Shown here piece after piece: positions 36,278 to 45,356 of a DNA stretch of 64,000 bases. Position 1 is the stretch's first letter, and every line of letters starts with the position of its first letter. The stretch comes from Bacteroides pyogenes_A (lineage in GTDB: Bacteria; Bacteroidota; Bacteroidia; Bacteroidales; Bacteroidaceae), in NCBI RefSeq assembly GCF_048595595.1, contig NZ_CP184347.1; one strand, 5' to 3'. The notes under the pieces were generated by a model. The model saw only the letters and a list, made by a program, of their open reading frames with translations, did not search any database and was not told the origin of the DNA. The translations under genes were made by a program, and so were the position numbers.

Positions 36278-36853
36278 TCATTGGTTGCTTGCAGATTCGA
36301 GCAACGCAGGTTTAATCCGGTTCGTTTGGATAACGTGTTGTTTACCTTCATGTTCCGGATAGTCGTACGAGTCGATTTCGAAATACGTGTCGAAACGCCC
36401 CTTGGTAAGCCGGTCGTTGTTTCCAAAAGTTCCGCTGACTATTTTCTTCTTCAGATCGAAGCGGGTAATATGCGCCGTTCCGTCTTTCAATGCCTCTTTG
36501 ATAAACATAAAGTCGGTAAGAGGACACTCTTTCCCTTCTTCGGGCGAAAGAATCTTAAAGTCGATGGTGTTTCCATCTTCATCTATATAAACAGACGCCT
36601 CCATCTCCTCTTTCTTTTCTTTATAAATGAATTTAATGGAGCGTTCGGGCTCTTTGATAGGGAAGAACCAATCTGTGGAATATCTTCCTCCGGAATAGAT
36701 CCATCCGTCTATAAGGCATCCGAAAGTATTGGCTCCGGTGTTGGTAGCGGGAGGCATGACGGTCGGATCTACCCTGCTGTCTTCTCCGTCGCAGCCGGCG
36801 AAGAAGATACATGCGCATAGTGTCGTAAAGATGAGTGTGATGTACTTTTTCAT
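36278..36853 (-). CDS. Small lipoprotein (DUF6252-like)
   Basis: A 191-residue lipoprotein with lipobox FAGC (Cys21) and a short acidic linker. The mature part opens with LPPAT-like spacing (VMPPATNTGANTFGCLIDGW) that is typical of DUF6252 proteins in Bacteroidetes. The rest looks beta-rich with no catalytic motif. It begins 22 bp after the beta-barrel gene, so the two are probably made together. Function is unknown. Confidence 0.7.
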   Translation of the reverse strand: MKKYITLIFTTLCACIFFAGCDGEDSRVDPTVMPPATNTGANTFGCLIDGWIYSGGRYSTDWFFPIKEPERSIKFIYKEKKEEMEASVYIDEDGNTIDFKILSPEEGKECPLTDFMFIKEALKDGTAHITRFDLKKKIVSGTFGNNDRLTKGRFDTYFEIDSYDYPEHEGKQHVIQTNRIKPALLESASNQ

Positions 36854-36875
36854 ATAATCCGAGTTTTGTTCATGA

Positions 36876-37526
36876 TTAAAAACAATAGGCGATTCCTGCC
36901 GATAAGTTTAAACGCGAAACGCTGACTTTCCTGTCTCCGCCTGTACTTACCTTGATCGATTGGTTGTGGTAGCGCACGCGGTATGAGGGAAGTCCGCCCG
37001 CAATGTATTGCAGCTCCGTAACTATTTTCCATTGAGGACCCAGCGTGAAAAGGACTCCTAAACAGCCATGTACAGCAACGGCTCTTCCCGTTACGGTGCG
37101 CGGCTTTCCGAACACGGCGCTGTTGTTTCTGAAGAATACCTCTCCACCTCCCAGTCCGATGCGGATGTCCAGCCTGTCGGAACAAGGAATATATCCGCTG
37201 ACTTGGATAGCCGCATAATGTTGCGAAAGCTTGTCGCTTCCTTCCGGATGGCTGTCTTGCTTGGCGTATGCGGAGTAAACGGCACCTACGGAAAGCTCTT
37301 TAATGCAGCGGTAGTGGTATTGCGCTCCCCAGTTGGGAGCTTTCGTTAAACGATTCTCGTAGCTGTGCACGTTTTGCGTCAGGCAATTCATCTTTCCCAA
37401 CGTAAAGCCGTATCCGCCGTTTACGGAAAGCTCATGTCGGAGCTCTTTCTTTTGCGCAAAAAGCGGAGAGAGGTTAATTGTTGCCAACAGCAATAATGAG
37501 ATTGCTTTTGCTAATGTGCGGTTCAT
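36876..37526 (-). CDS. Small outer-membrane beta-barrel protein, function unknown
   Basis: A 216-residue protein with a signal peptide (about 1-24, ending LFAQ) and alternating hydrophobic strands that end in aromatic Phe (AGIAYCF), as expected of an outer-membrane barrel of eight strands or so. It faintly resembles TraO-like or porin-like Bacteroidetes barrels, but no family can be named securely. It precedes the DUF6252-like lipoprotein gene in the same direction. Confidence 0.65.
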   Translation of the reverse strand: MNRTLAKAISLLLLATINLSPLFAQKKELRHELSVNGGYGFTLGKMNCLTQNVHSYENRLTKAPNWGAQYHYRCIKELSVGAVYSAYAKQDSHPEGSDKLSQHYAAIQVSGYIPCSDRLDIRIGLGGGEVFFRNNSAVFGKPRTVTGRAVAVHGCLGVLFTLGPQWKIVTELQYIAGGLPSYRVRYHNQSIKVSTGGDRKVSVSRLNLSAGIAYCF

Positions 37527-37691
37527 AGGTTATAACATATTAAAAAAGTTATTATTCATTGTTTGGCTGTTTAAACAGAGTTTATCATTCGCTTTTCTAT
37601 CGCGGCTGCCTATAAAAGCCGGCTTTATCACACCTTTGCCTATACCATAATATATATACTATTGATTCTGATCGGATATTTGCTTATGCCT

Positions 37692-39218
37692 TTATGGATG
37701 TTGTTCCACAACCGGTCTGATCTCTTTCCCGTCGATATCCACCGGATACAAAGCCTCTTCCTTGTCCAGACGCGCTATCATGCGAGCAAGCATTTGCAGG
37801 GTTCTCTCTTTGTGAGAGGCGGATAATTCATGCCGTTCTTCGGGGTCGTCCGCCAGATTGTAAAGCACACAGTCCGGACGTTCGGGATGTTCCGGATTGT
37901 AATAATAAATCAACTTCCAGTCGCCTTCGCGGTATACGGTGAAATAGCTTCCGCGGTGGCTGTGAGGGAAGTGCATGAGGAAGACATTTTCCCGTGTAGC
38001 GTCTTGTTTACCTGTCAGCAGAGGCCGCAGATCTTTTCCGTCCACGATATGGGATTGAGGAATAGCCGCTCCCGCCACAGAGGCAAGTGTGGGAAATATA
38101 TCCATGATGGTTCCCATTTGTTTCTGTATTTTCCCTTGAGCGATAGGCATCTGTTTCTGGTATTTGTTTTTGCCATTCGCTTTCGCCCAACTGATGATGA
38201 AGGGTACTCGCATACCGCCTTCAAACTCCGCTCCTTTTTTGCCGCGCAACGGAGCAGAGGAAGAGTAGCCTCTGGCTGGTCCTAAAGGAGCGTCTCCGCC
38301 GTTATCGCCTAAAAATACTACCAACGTGTTTTCTGCAATCCCTTTCTGTTCCAGATAATCCAGAATCTCTCCCAAAGAGTAATCCATTCCTTCTATCAGT
38401 GTGGCAAAGGCTTTGGCGGCATCGCTTTTCTCAGGGTCGGTATAGTGCCCGATGAAACGCTTGTCGGTTTCAAAAGGAGTATGTACGGCATAATGAGCCA
38501 GATTTAGGAAGAAAGGTTTCTTCTCAGCCAACGCTTTGTCCATCTCCGCTTTGGCTTCTATGGTCAGCGCTTCGGTCAGGAAAGTGTCGGTACGGTGATA
38601 TTTCTCCAGACCGGGAACCGCATTGGCACGTCCTCCTTTGATGTGTCCGTATCCGTACTCACCGTAGTAGCTTCCCGGATGTCCGATGGATGAGCCTGCC
38701 ACATTGACGTCGAACCCCAGATGCTCAGGATTCTCTCCTTCGCTTCCGGTGCAGCCGAAGTGGGCTTTGCCTACGTGGATGGTTTTGTAGCCCTGCGATC
38801 GGAGCAATCGGGGTAAAGTCAGCTCATCTTTCGTCAATCCTTTCCAGTTCCACGCATGGGGACCGAATTGGTCGCGGTTGTTCGATGTCGGTTTTATCCA
38901 GTTGGTAGTACGGTGCCTTGTGGCATTCTGCCCGGTCATCAGCGAAGCCCGTGAAGGTGAACTTACGCTTTGTGCATAAAACGTGGAGAAACGGATTCCC
39001 GTCTCTGCCAACCGTTCCATATTCGGAGTGCGGTACCAGTCGTTAAGCGGCTGACGCACCGGATTTCCCTGTCCGTCTATGATGAAAGGGACGGACGTAT
39101 CCATCAGTCCCATGTCGTCTACCAGAAATACGATGATATTGGGTTTCTCTTGTGCCCATACAGAGCATGCGGGTGTCAGTAACAAGGTACCGATCAGTAA
39201 CGGGTTCGATTTCTTCAT
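37692..39218 (-). CDS. Serine-type sulfatase (formylglycine-dependent)
   Basis: A 508-residue alkaline-phosphatase-superfamily sulfatase with a signal peptide (about 1-22). Metal-binding Asp34-Asp35 lie in FLVDDMGLMD. The formylglycine motif is SSPSRASLMTG (86-96), with Ser86 in the position converted to formylglycine. A serine rather than a cysteine requires the radical-SAM maturase anSME (AtsB), not present in the window. Bacteroides uses such enzymes to desulfate mucin or glycosaminoglycans before glycosidases act. The exact S1 subfamily and sulfate position cannot be read by eye. It is monocistronic, with a promoter box upstream. Confidence 0.92.
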   Translation of the reverse strand: MKKSNPLLIGTLLLTPACSVWAQEKPNIIVFLVDDMGLMDTSVPFIIDGQGNPVRQPLNDWYRTPNMERLAETGIRFSTFYAQSVSSPSRASLMTGQNATRHRTTNWIKPTSNNRDQFGPHAWNWKGLTKDELTLPRLLRSQGYKTIHVGKAHFGCTGSEGENPEHLGFDVNVAGSSIGHPGSYYGEYGYGHIKGGRANAVPGLEKYHRTDTFLTEALTIEAKAEMDKALAEKKPFFLNLAHYAVHTPFETDKRFIGHYTDPEKSDAAKAFATLIEGMDYSLGEILDYLEQKGIAENTLVVFLGDNGGDAPLGPARGYSSSAPLRGKKGAEFEGGMRVPFIISWAKANGKNKYQKQMPIAQGKIQKQMGTIMDIFPTLASVAGAAIPQSHIVDGKDLRPLLTGKQDATRENVFLMHFPHSHRGSYFTVYREGDWKLIYYYNPEHPERPDCVLYNLADDPEERHELSASHKERTLQMLARMIARLDKEEALYPVDIDGKEIRPVVEQHP

Positions 39219-39349
39219 CTTGTTTTAGCGGATTAATTTCTATGTAAACACCGTTTGAATATCCGGCCTGCGCGTATTATATCATGCACCGCATAGTAAC
39301 CGGTGACGGATAAAAAACAGTGTGTAAGTTCTAAGCAGGCTTTTAATGG

Positions 39350-39357
39350 CAAAGGTA
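39350..39357 (-). promoter_or_regulatory. -7 box of the sulfatase gene
   Basis: The - strand reads TACCTTTG, an exact TAnnTTTG match, about 130 bp upstream of the sulfatase start. Confidence 0.45.
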
Positions 39358-39429
39358 TTGAATAATATCGCTTCGTCAATGTTTCCGAACGAGTTTTTTG
39401 CTTTCCTGCTACTTCGTAAAGTTTTCGTT

Positions 39430-39835
39430 TCGCCGACATTCAAGGATTTCGCAACGGATTTGTTATGTTCTACAGATTTCTCTATTACCGCGAAATGCTT
39501 GTAGAAACAGGCTGTCAGGCCAATTGGCTATATTTTACAGATTTGTCTGTTGCCGTATTTCCCGGATTTCTTATTATCGAAGCGCTTCAGTTCAAAATAA
39601 TTCTGAAAGTTTTTCCATAGTATTACAGATTTGCTTATGCATTGTTCACATCAATCGCTTTCGTTTTTTACAGTTAACGTGTCCATTATTATACAGTTTT
39701 CTATGTATTGCATGCCACTTTGCTGTCAACGTTATTTCGATAACTCTTCTGTCGCATGTTCGATGGTGCTGTCAGCGATTACGGTTTGCTGTCAAGGTAA
39801 ATTCGATATTTCTTCCGGAAATGAGGTGTGTTTCT
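39430..39835. repeat. Degenerate short repeats upstream of the DUF4091 gene
   Basis: TACAG followed by ATTT or TTnn occurs at 39471, 39536, 39624, 39669 and 39692, with spacings near multiples of 22 (65, 88, 45, 23). CTGTC recurs at 39723, 39749, 39769 and 39789. The stretch holds no credible gene. It may be a strongly decayed array or a set of binding sites. Confidence 0.4.
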
Positions 39836-39858
39836 GATGTTTTATGAGCCGAAAGAGT

Positions 39859-39866
39859 TATCTTTG
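39859..39866 (+). promoter_or_regulatory. -7 box of the DUF4091 gene, with a long leader
   Basis: TATCTTTG matches TAnnTTTG. About 230 bp of GC-rich leader follows before the ATG, including a perfect 6-bp CCGGGC/GCCCGG hairpin at 39907-39923. No known riboswitch is recognised in it. Confidence 0.45.
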
Positions 39867-40098
39867 GGAATTCTAACAAACGGGAACATTAAAAACAGAA
39901 TGTGGGCCGGGCCGGTTGCCCGGATACAGTCCGCAGAACGCTACCCGTTGAGTGATACCGAAGTGACGGATAACCGGATGTTTGGCAATGGATGTTTGTG
40001 AATACAGGCAAGCGAGAACGGCACTGCCGGGCTTCGGTTCTTCAGTATGTATCCGTTGCGGAGAGTTTTTTGACATCGAAACCTAAAATTATAATGAT

Positions 40099-41898
40099 AT
40101 GAACAAAATTACAGCATTCTTTTTCTCTTGTGTGCTTGCTTCCGCTCCCCTGATGGCTCAGGAAGGAGTGACGCAATGTGGCACGCCGACCGGACAACCG
40201 CCTTTTCCGCTTCAGTCTTATCATGAATTGCCCGACCCCAAGCCGGCTTCCGTGCAGGAGTGGGCGGCAGTGAAATCGCCCCAAGTACGATGGGGAAGTA
40301 CGGATGTGCGCTATGCCAAGCATGCGGTTCCCGTATTGCCGTCGCAACAAAGCATCACGCTGGAAGGATGGCGGGGCGAGAAGCTGAACGCGCAGGCGGT
40401 AGTGTGTACGCCGACCGATTTGAATGAGCTGACGTATGCTTTCTCTGATTTCAAATCCTCTTCGGGCGAAGTGCTTCCGGCTTCGGCGTTCAGCGGAGGT
40501 TTCGTCCGCTACGTGATGACCGACGAACTGAATAAAGACGGACGCGGAGCTTGCGGTGCGCGTCCCGACCATACGTTGTACGACTCGCTTTTGGTAGCGG
40601 ATGCCATCGACCATCTCGCAGCTTCGATGCCCGTGAAGGCAAAAAGCGTGCAGCCCGTATGGATCAATTGCCGCATCCCCGTCTCGCTCTCACCGGGGAC
40701 CTACAAAGGAACGGTGGAAGTGAAAGACGGAGGTTGCTTGTTAGGGAGTCTCACTATGTATGTCAAAGTGTCTTCACGCACGCTTCCCGAACCGTCGGCA
40801 TGGAGATATCATCTCGACTTGTGGCAGAATCCGTTCGCGGTGGCCCGCTACCATCAGCTCCCGCTGTGGAGCCGCGAGCATATGGATGCCATGCGCCCGT
40901 TGATGAAGATGCTGGCAGATGCCGGTCAGAAAGTGATTACGGCTTCCATTATGCACCACCCCTGGAACGCACAAACGGAAGATGCCTTCGAGTCGATGGT
41001 AACGTGGACGAAGAAGGTAGACGGCACTTGGGCGTTCGATTTCGCCGTGTTCGACCTTTGGGTGGAGATGATGATGAGCGTGGGGATAGATAAACAGATC
41101 AATTGTTATTCGATGGTTCCGTGGAAGCTTTCATTCCAATACTTCGATCAAGCCACCAACCGTTTGCAGGTGGTGAACACGGCTCCCGGCAAACCGGATT
41201 ATGAAGAGATGTGGCTGGCTATGCTTCAGGCTTTCTCCAAACATTTGCGTGAAAAAGGATGGTTTGACATCTGCACCATTGCGATGGACGAGCGACCGAT
41301 GGACGTGATGCTCAAGACGCTTGAAGTAATCCGCAAGGCCGATCCCGGTTTCAAGGTCTCTCTGGCGGGCAACTTCCACAATGAGCTGGAAGCGGATACC
41401 TATGACTATTGCATTCCGGTGGGTGCCGCTTATCCGGACGATGTGTTGAAGCGCCGCTCCGAAAAGAAATGGCCTACCACATACTACACCTGTTGTACGG
41501 AAGCTTTTCCGAACACTTTCACATTCTCCGATCCTGCCGAGGCTGTATGGGTTAGTTACTATTCCGCCAAATTCCATCTGGACGGTTACCTGCGCTGGGC
41601 TTACAACAGTTGGGTGAAAGAGCCTTTGCTCGACTCACGTTTCAGGACGTGGGCCGCCGGAGACACTTATCTGGTTTATCCCGGTTCCCGTTCGTCCATT
41701 CGTTTCGAGCGGTTGATCGAAGGCATCCAGGCACACGAAAAGATAACGCTTTTGCGCAAAGAGTTTGCCGAAAAGAATAATAAAGCGGGCATGAAGCGGT
41801 TGGAGCGCATCCTTTCGGCTTTCCGGTTAGAAGACTTTCCGCAAGTTCCGGCAGCCGTTACCGTCAGAAAGGCGAATCAACAGCTGAACGCATTGTAA
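40099..41898 (+). CDS. DUF4091/GH123-like glycoside hydrolase
   Basis: A 599-residue secreted protein with a signal peptide (about 1-20, ending PLMA). An N-terminal beta-sandwich (about 70-230) precedes a TIM-barrel-like domain with DUF4091 features. An Asp397-Glu398 pair in IAMDERP matches the style of the catalytic DE pair of GH123 beta-N-acetylgalactosaminidases. The C-terminus has RWAYNSWVKEPLLDSRFRTWAAGDTYLVYPG in consecutive pieces, typical of the DUF4091 family. It probably removes beta-GalNAc from glycolipids or mucin-type glycans, but activity is inferred. The gene is single, with its own promoter and long leader. Confidence 0.75.
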   Translation: MNKITAFFFSCVLASAPLMAQEGVTQCGTPTGQPPFPLQSYHELPDPKPASVQEWAAVKSPQVRWGSTDVRYAKHAVPVLPSQQSITLEGWRGEKLNAQAVVCTPTDLNELTYAFSDFKSSSGEVLPASAFSGGFVRYVMTDELNKDGRGACGARPDHTLYDSLLVADAIDHLAASMPVKAKSVQPVWINCRIPVSLSPGTYKGTVEVKDGGCLLGSLTMYVKVSSRTLPEPSAWRYHLDLWQNPFAVARYHQLPLWSREHMDAMRPLMKMLADAGQKVITASIMHHPWNAQTEDAFESMVTWTKKVDGTWAFDFAVFDLWVEMMMSVGIDKQINCYSMVPWKLSFQYFDQATNRLQVVNTAPGKPDYEEMWLAMLQAFSKHLREKGWFDICTIAMDERPMDVMLKTLEVIRKADPGFKVSLAGNFHNELEADTYDYCIPVGAAYPDDVLKRRSEKKWPTTYYTCCTEAFPNTFTFSDPAEAVWVSYYSAKFHLDGYLRWAYNSWVKEPLLDSRFRTWAAGDTYLVYPGSRSSIRFERLIEGIQAHEKITLLRKEFAEKNNKAGMKRLERILSAFRLEDFPQVPAAVTVRKANQQLNAL

Positions 41899-42052
41899 GA
41901 GCTTCTGCTCTATGGGGATAGCTTCCGTTGCTCGCTTTCGGGCGATCGCAACGGAAGCGGAATCTCTGAACAGCAAAAGGTAATCCCGATGTAAGATTGC
42001 CGTTCAATCATCCTCCATCCTCTCTATAAATATAAATAATGTCTTTACCTGG

Positions 42053-43846
42053 CTACATTCTGGAAGGAACTTCGATTCCCAGCAGACCCATTCCGAGGCG
42101 GACCACTTTGGCTACATTGGCAGACAAGGTGATACGGAATATTCTCACGGCTTCGTTTTCTTCGCGCAGAATGCTGAAGTCGTGGTAGAACTGGTTGTAT
42201 TCCTTCACCAAATCGTATGTATAGTTGGCAATGACAGACGGGCTGTAATCCTCGCCCGCTTGCTTCACTACTGCGGCAAAGTCCGCCACCATCTGAATAA
42301 GCCCTTCTTCTTTTTCCGTCAGCTCGATACCGGTGGGAATCGTTTCGGGGATGGTTATTCCCATTTCGGCCGCTTTGCGCAGGACGGACTGTATGCGGGC
42401 GTAGGTATATTGAATGAACGGTCCTGTGTTGCCGTTGAAGTCGATGGATTCTTTCGGATTGAAAGTCATGTTCTTGCGGGCGTCTACCTTCAGGATGAAG
42501 TATTTCAATGCACCCAAACCTACGATGCGCGCAATGTCGTCGGCTTCTTCCTGAGTCAGCCCGTCCAGTTTACCCAGCTCTTGCGACGTTTCTTTCGCAG
42601 TTTCTATCATTTCTTCCATCAGGTCGTCGGCGTCGACCACGGTTCCTTCACGCGACTTCATTTTTCCTTCGGGAAGCTCCACCATGCCGTAAGAGAAATG
42701 CACGAGGCTCTTTCCCCATTCGAAGCCCAGCTTGTCGAGCAAGATGGAAAGTACCTGGAAGTGGTAATTCTGCTCATTGCCTACCACATAAATCATCTTG
42801 TCGATAGGATAGTCGGCAAAGCGAAGTTTCGCTGTCCCGATGTCCTGAGTCATATATACAGAAGTGCCGTCGGCACGAAGCAGCAGCTTATGGTCTAACC
42901 CCTCGGCTGTCAAGTCTGCCCAAACGGATCCGTCTTCCTTCTTGAAGAAGAACCCCTTCTCCAACCCTTCCATTACTTTCTCTTTCCCTTCGAGATAGGT
43001 CTCCGATTCGTAGTATATCTTGTCGAACCCCACCCCCATCTTCCGGTAGGTTTCATCGAATCCTGCATATACCCAGTTGTTCATCATGCCCCACAAAGCA
43101 CGTACTTCTGAGTCTCCAGCTTCCCACTTCACAAGCATTTCGCGGGTTTCCTGCATCAGGGGAGAGGCTGCTTCGGCTTCTTCTTTTGTCATGCCTTTTC
43201 CCATGAGTCTCGCTACTTCCTCTTTGTAATGTTTGTCGAAAGATACATAATAATCGCCTACCAAATGGTCGCCTTTCTTTCCGGAACTTTCCGGAGTTTC
43301 TCCGTTGCCGTATTTTTTCCATGCCAGCATCGATTTGCAGATGTGTATCCCTCGGTCGTTTACTATATTGGTTTTCACCACTCGATTGCCGTTTGCCGAT
43401 ACAATGTTTGCCAGAGCGTTTCCCAGCAGATTGTTGCGTACGTGTCCTAGGTGGAGAGGTTTGTTTGTGTTCGGCGAAGAATATTCGATCATTACTAACG
43501 GAGCTTTCTCGCCGGCTTCTGTCAAGCCGTAGTGCTCATCGGCCTGAATTTCATTCAGCAGTTCGATCCATGCGTCCGATGCGACGGTCAGATTCAAAAA
43601 TCCTTTTATCACATTGAAGGCAGCTACCGCAGGTTCATTCGCTTTCAGAAACTCTCCGATTTCCTGCGCTGTCTGTTCCGCTCCCTTTCTCGAAATTTTG
43701 AGGAAAGGAAAAACCACCAAGGTTAAATGCCCTTCAAATTCTCTCTTTGTTTTTTGCAGTTGCACCGACTCCGGAGCCACGTCCTGTCCGTAGAGTGTTC
43801 TCAGTCCGTTGACAATGGATGCAACAAGTTTATCTTCTATCTTCAT
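42053..43846 (-). CDS. argS: Arginyl-tRNA synthetase
   Basis: A 597-residue class I synthetase that charges tRNA-Arg. The start at 43846 (MKIEDKLVASIV) is preferred to an upstream in-frame start at 43921, because a promoter box and the HU terminator lie between the two. The N-terminal tRNA-binding domain (about 1-110) leads to the catalytic core with the HIGH-type motif PLHLGHVRNN and the KMSK-type GKMKSREG. The DALR anticodon-binding domain closes the protein, which ends near GIEVPSRM. It is monocistronic by context. Confidence 0.97.
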   Translation of the reverse strand: MKIEDKLVASIVNGLRTLYGQDVAPESVQLQKTKREFEGHLTLVVFPFLKISRKGAEQTAQEIGEFLKANEPAVAAFNVIKGFLNLTVASDAWIELLNEIQADEHYGLTEAGEKAPLVMIEYSSPNTNKPLHLGHVRNNLLGNALANIVSANGNRVVKTNIVNDRGIHICKSMLAWKKYGNGETPESSGKKGDHLVGDYYVSFDKHYKEEVARLMGKGMTKEEAEAASPLMQETREMLVKWEAGDSEVRALWGMMNNWVYAGFDETYRKMGVGFDKIYYESETYLEGKEKVMEGLEKGFFFKKEDGSVWADLTAEGLDHKLLLRADGTSVYMTQDIGTAKLRFADYPIDKMIYVVGNEQNYHFQVLSILLDKLGFEWGKSLVHFSYGMVELPEGKMKSREGTVVDADDLMEEMIETAKETSQELGKLDGLTQEEADDIARIVGLGALKYFILKVDARKNMTFNPKESIDFNGNTGPFIQYTYARIQSVLRKAAEMGITIPETIPTGIELTEKEEGLIQMVADFAAVVKQAGEDYSPSVIANYTYDLVKEYNQFYHDFSILREENEAVRIFRITLSANVAKVVRLGMGLLGIEVPSRM

Positions 43847-43867
43847 AATCAAGTTTTTTCTTGCGCG

Positions 43868-43875
43868 CAAAGATA
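43868..43875 (-). promoter_or_regulatory. -7 box of argS
   Basis: The - strand reads TATCTTTG 22 bp before the chosen argS ATG and just after the HU terminator. Confidence 0.55.
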
Positions 43876-43876
43876 C

Positions 43877-43904
43877 AAAAAAAGGGAGACGCTCCGCGCC
43901 TCCC
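43877..43904 (-). terminator. Intrinsic terminator of the HU gene
   Basis: On the - strand, an 8-bp stem (43904-43897 with 43891-43884, one G-U pair) around a 5-base loop runs into seven T's at 43883-43877. It separates HU from argS. Confidence 0.75.
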
Positions 43905-43932
43905 TTCCCAAATTCTTTCAACGATCTCTATT

Positions 43933-44205
43933 TTATTCTACTGCTGCAGATAAGTCGGCACCGGCTTTAAATTTAGCCACCTTCTTTGCAGGAATAGTAA
44001 TAGTTGCTTTTGTAGAGGGGTTGATACCCGTTCTTGCAGATCTTTCGCTTACAGAAAAAGTGCCAAAACCAACTAAAGAAACCTTGTCACCAGCTTTCAT
44101 AGCTTTGGTAACGGAAGAGATGAAAGCATCGAGTGCTTTTTTCGCATCAGCTTTGCTCATTTGAGCTTCTGTAGCCATTGCGCTAACAAGTTCAGATTTA
44201 TTCAT
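43933..44205 (-). CDS. HU-family DNA-binding protein
   Basis: A 90-residue histone-like protein that bends and compacts DNA as a dimer. It opens with MNKSELVSAMATEAQMSKADAK and has the HU signature GFGTFSVSERSARTGINPST around residues 46-65, followed by the DNA-binding arm. The length is canonical. Its promoter on the - strand is near perfect, which fits high expression. It lies upstream of argS with a terminator between. Confidence 0.96.
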   Translation of the reverse strand: MNKSELVSAMATEAQMSKADAKKALDAFISSVTKAMKAGDKVSLVGFGTFSVSERSARTGINPSTKATITIPAKKVAKFKAGADLSAAVE

Positions 44206-44267
44206 AATACTAAATAAAATAGATTAATTAAATATATTACATTAAAAGATCATTCATAAGAACCTCA

Positions 44268-44298
44268 CAAATATAGATGAACAAAATAATATATCAAA
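44268..44298 (-). promoter_or_regulatory. Promoter of the HU gene
   Basis: On the - strand, TTTG (44298-44295) and TATATTTG (44275-44268) are 19 bp apart, an exact match to the Bacteroides consensus. Confidence 0.8.
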
Positions 44299-44380
44299 CA
44301 AAAACAGCAAAAAAACACAGCAAATTATTGAAAAAGAGCTAATAGAGTGCTTTTTTATGCTTTAAAACAGAAAATATTCT

Positions 44381-44388
44381 TACTTTTG
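44381..44388 (+). promoter_or_regulatory. -7 box of the rhomboid operon, separated by the IS
   Basis: TACTTTTG matches TAnnTTTG. Joining the bases up to 44403 to those from 45337 on restores a leader of about 30 bp ahead of the rhomboid ATG at 45357. The IS element now separates them. Confidence 0.55.
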
Positions 44389-44403
44389 CCGGAAATTAAT
44401 AAA

Positions 44404-45333
44404 GAAGTGATTTAAACTTTTCTTTTTCTCAAACATTTCCTTAGCAGAATTACCATAAACGCAATATAGTTCCATGATTCCCAATTCCTAACCGTTGTTT
44501 CAAATCGATTTAAAATAGTCCTGTAACTGTCCATCCATGCATTGGTTCTCTCAATGGCATAACGTTCAGCATACAACAGTTCGTCCACAATGGTATTATT
44601 GGGAGTCCCGTTTCTTTTATTGATGCAGATATTGGAGACTACTCCATGACAGCCAAGTACACTTCGAAGAGCTTTACAGTCAAATCCGGCATCCGCATTC
44701 AAGAAAAGACCATCTGTTCTGACTTTTGCAATCCCAAGGTCATGCATCATGGAGCGGATTACGTTTTTTATGTCATGAGTATCATGATGTTCTCCGCTTT
44801 TAGGCGAAGACATGATAACCGGTATGCCTTGCCGGTCTGTAATATAAAGAGCGTTGGTTGTCTTGCGCTTTTTTCTACCCTGATAACCAACCTCCTCTCC
44901 ACCACGCATAGCTACCGTATGACTTCCGTCAAGGTCTACACTTGACATATCAAACTTTGTACGGTGCTTATTTAAAAGATGAAGCCAAAGAGATTTCCAT
45001 TCACCTTTTTTACTCCATTTGTTATAATGATGGAATACCGCACCATAGGTCAGAACCTTGTCACTGAACAGGGAATCTACAGGTAAATATTTCCACTGAC
45101 ACCCTGTTTTCAGTTTATAAAGAATGGCATTTACGATTTCAACAAGACTACTTTGAGTTACGAAACCACGTTTGGCCACACATAAATGAGGCAATATTTC
45201 ACTTTTTATTGTATCTTTGTCCAACACAGCGTACATAGGGATGTTGTTATGAATGAGTTTGGTCACCCATAATATAACAATTTTAGCTATTAGTACGCTG
45301 TTTCTCATTTGATCAATTAGTTTAAATCACTTC
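44404..45333 (-). mobile_element. IS5-family insertion sequence, about 930 bp
   Basis: The ends are perfect 15-bp inverted repeats: GAAGTGATTTAAACT at 44404-44418 and its complement at 45319-45333. A possible 3-bp target duplication, AAA, flanks both sides, but the A-rich context makes it uncertain. It carries one intact transposase gene on the - strand. It sits between the rhomboid operon and its promoter box. Confidence 0.9.
44412..45236 (-). CDS. IS5-family transposase
   Basis: A 274-residue DDE transposase, counted from the ATG at 45236 (MYAVLDKDTIKSEI). An in-frame ATG at 45308 adds 24 residues and is less likely. The first aspartate lies in VDLDGSHTV, the second in LNADAGFD, and the glutamate in YAERYAIERTNAWMDSYR, the IS5-type Y-R-E signature. 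The N-terminal region has the CQWKYLP motif of the DUF4096 domain. It looks intact, so the element may still move. Confidence 0.9.
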   Translation of the reverse strand: MYAVLDKDTIKSEILPHLCVAKRGFVTQSSLVEIVNAILYKLKTGCQWKYLPVDSLFSDKVLTYGAVFHHYNKWSKKGEWKSLWLHLLNKHRTKFDMSSVDLDGSHTVAMRGGEEVGYQGRKKRKTTNALYITDRQGIPVIMSSPKSGEHHDTHDIKNVIRSMMHDLGIAKVRTDGLFLNADAGFDCKALRSVLGCHGVVSNICINKRNGTPNNTIVDELLYAERYAIERTNAWMDSYRTILNRFETTVRNWESWNYIAFMVILLRKCLRKRKV

Positions 45334-45356
45334 AAAATATATAAGAAGAAAAACGT

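Noticed and set aside
39398..39847. 149-codon open frame upstream of the DUF4091 gene
   Set aside because: The composition is unlike any protein, with many Cys, Ser and Arg, and no recognisable domain. It overlaps the degenerate repeats.
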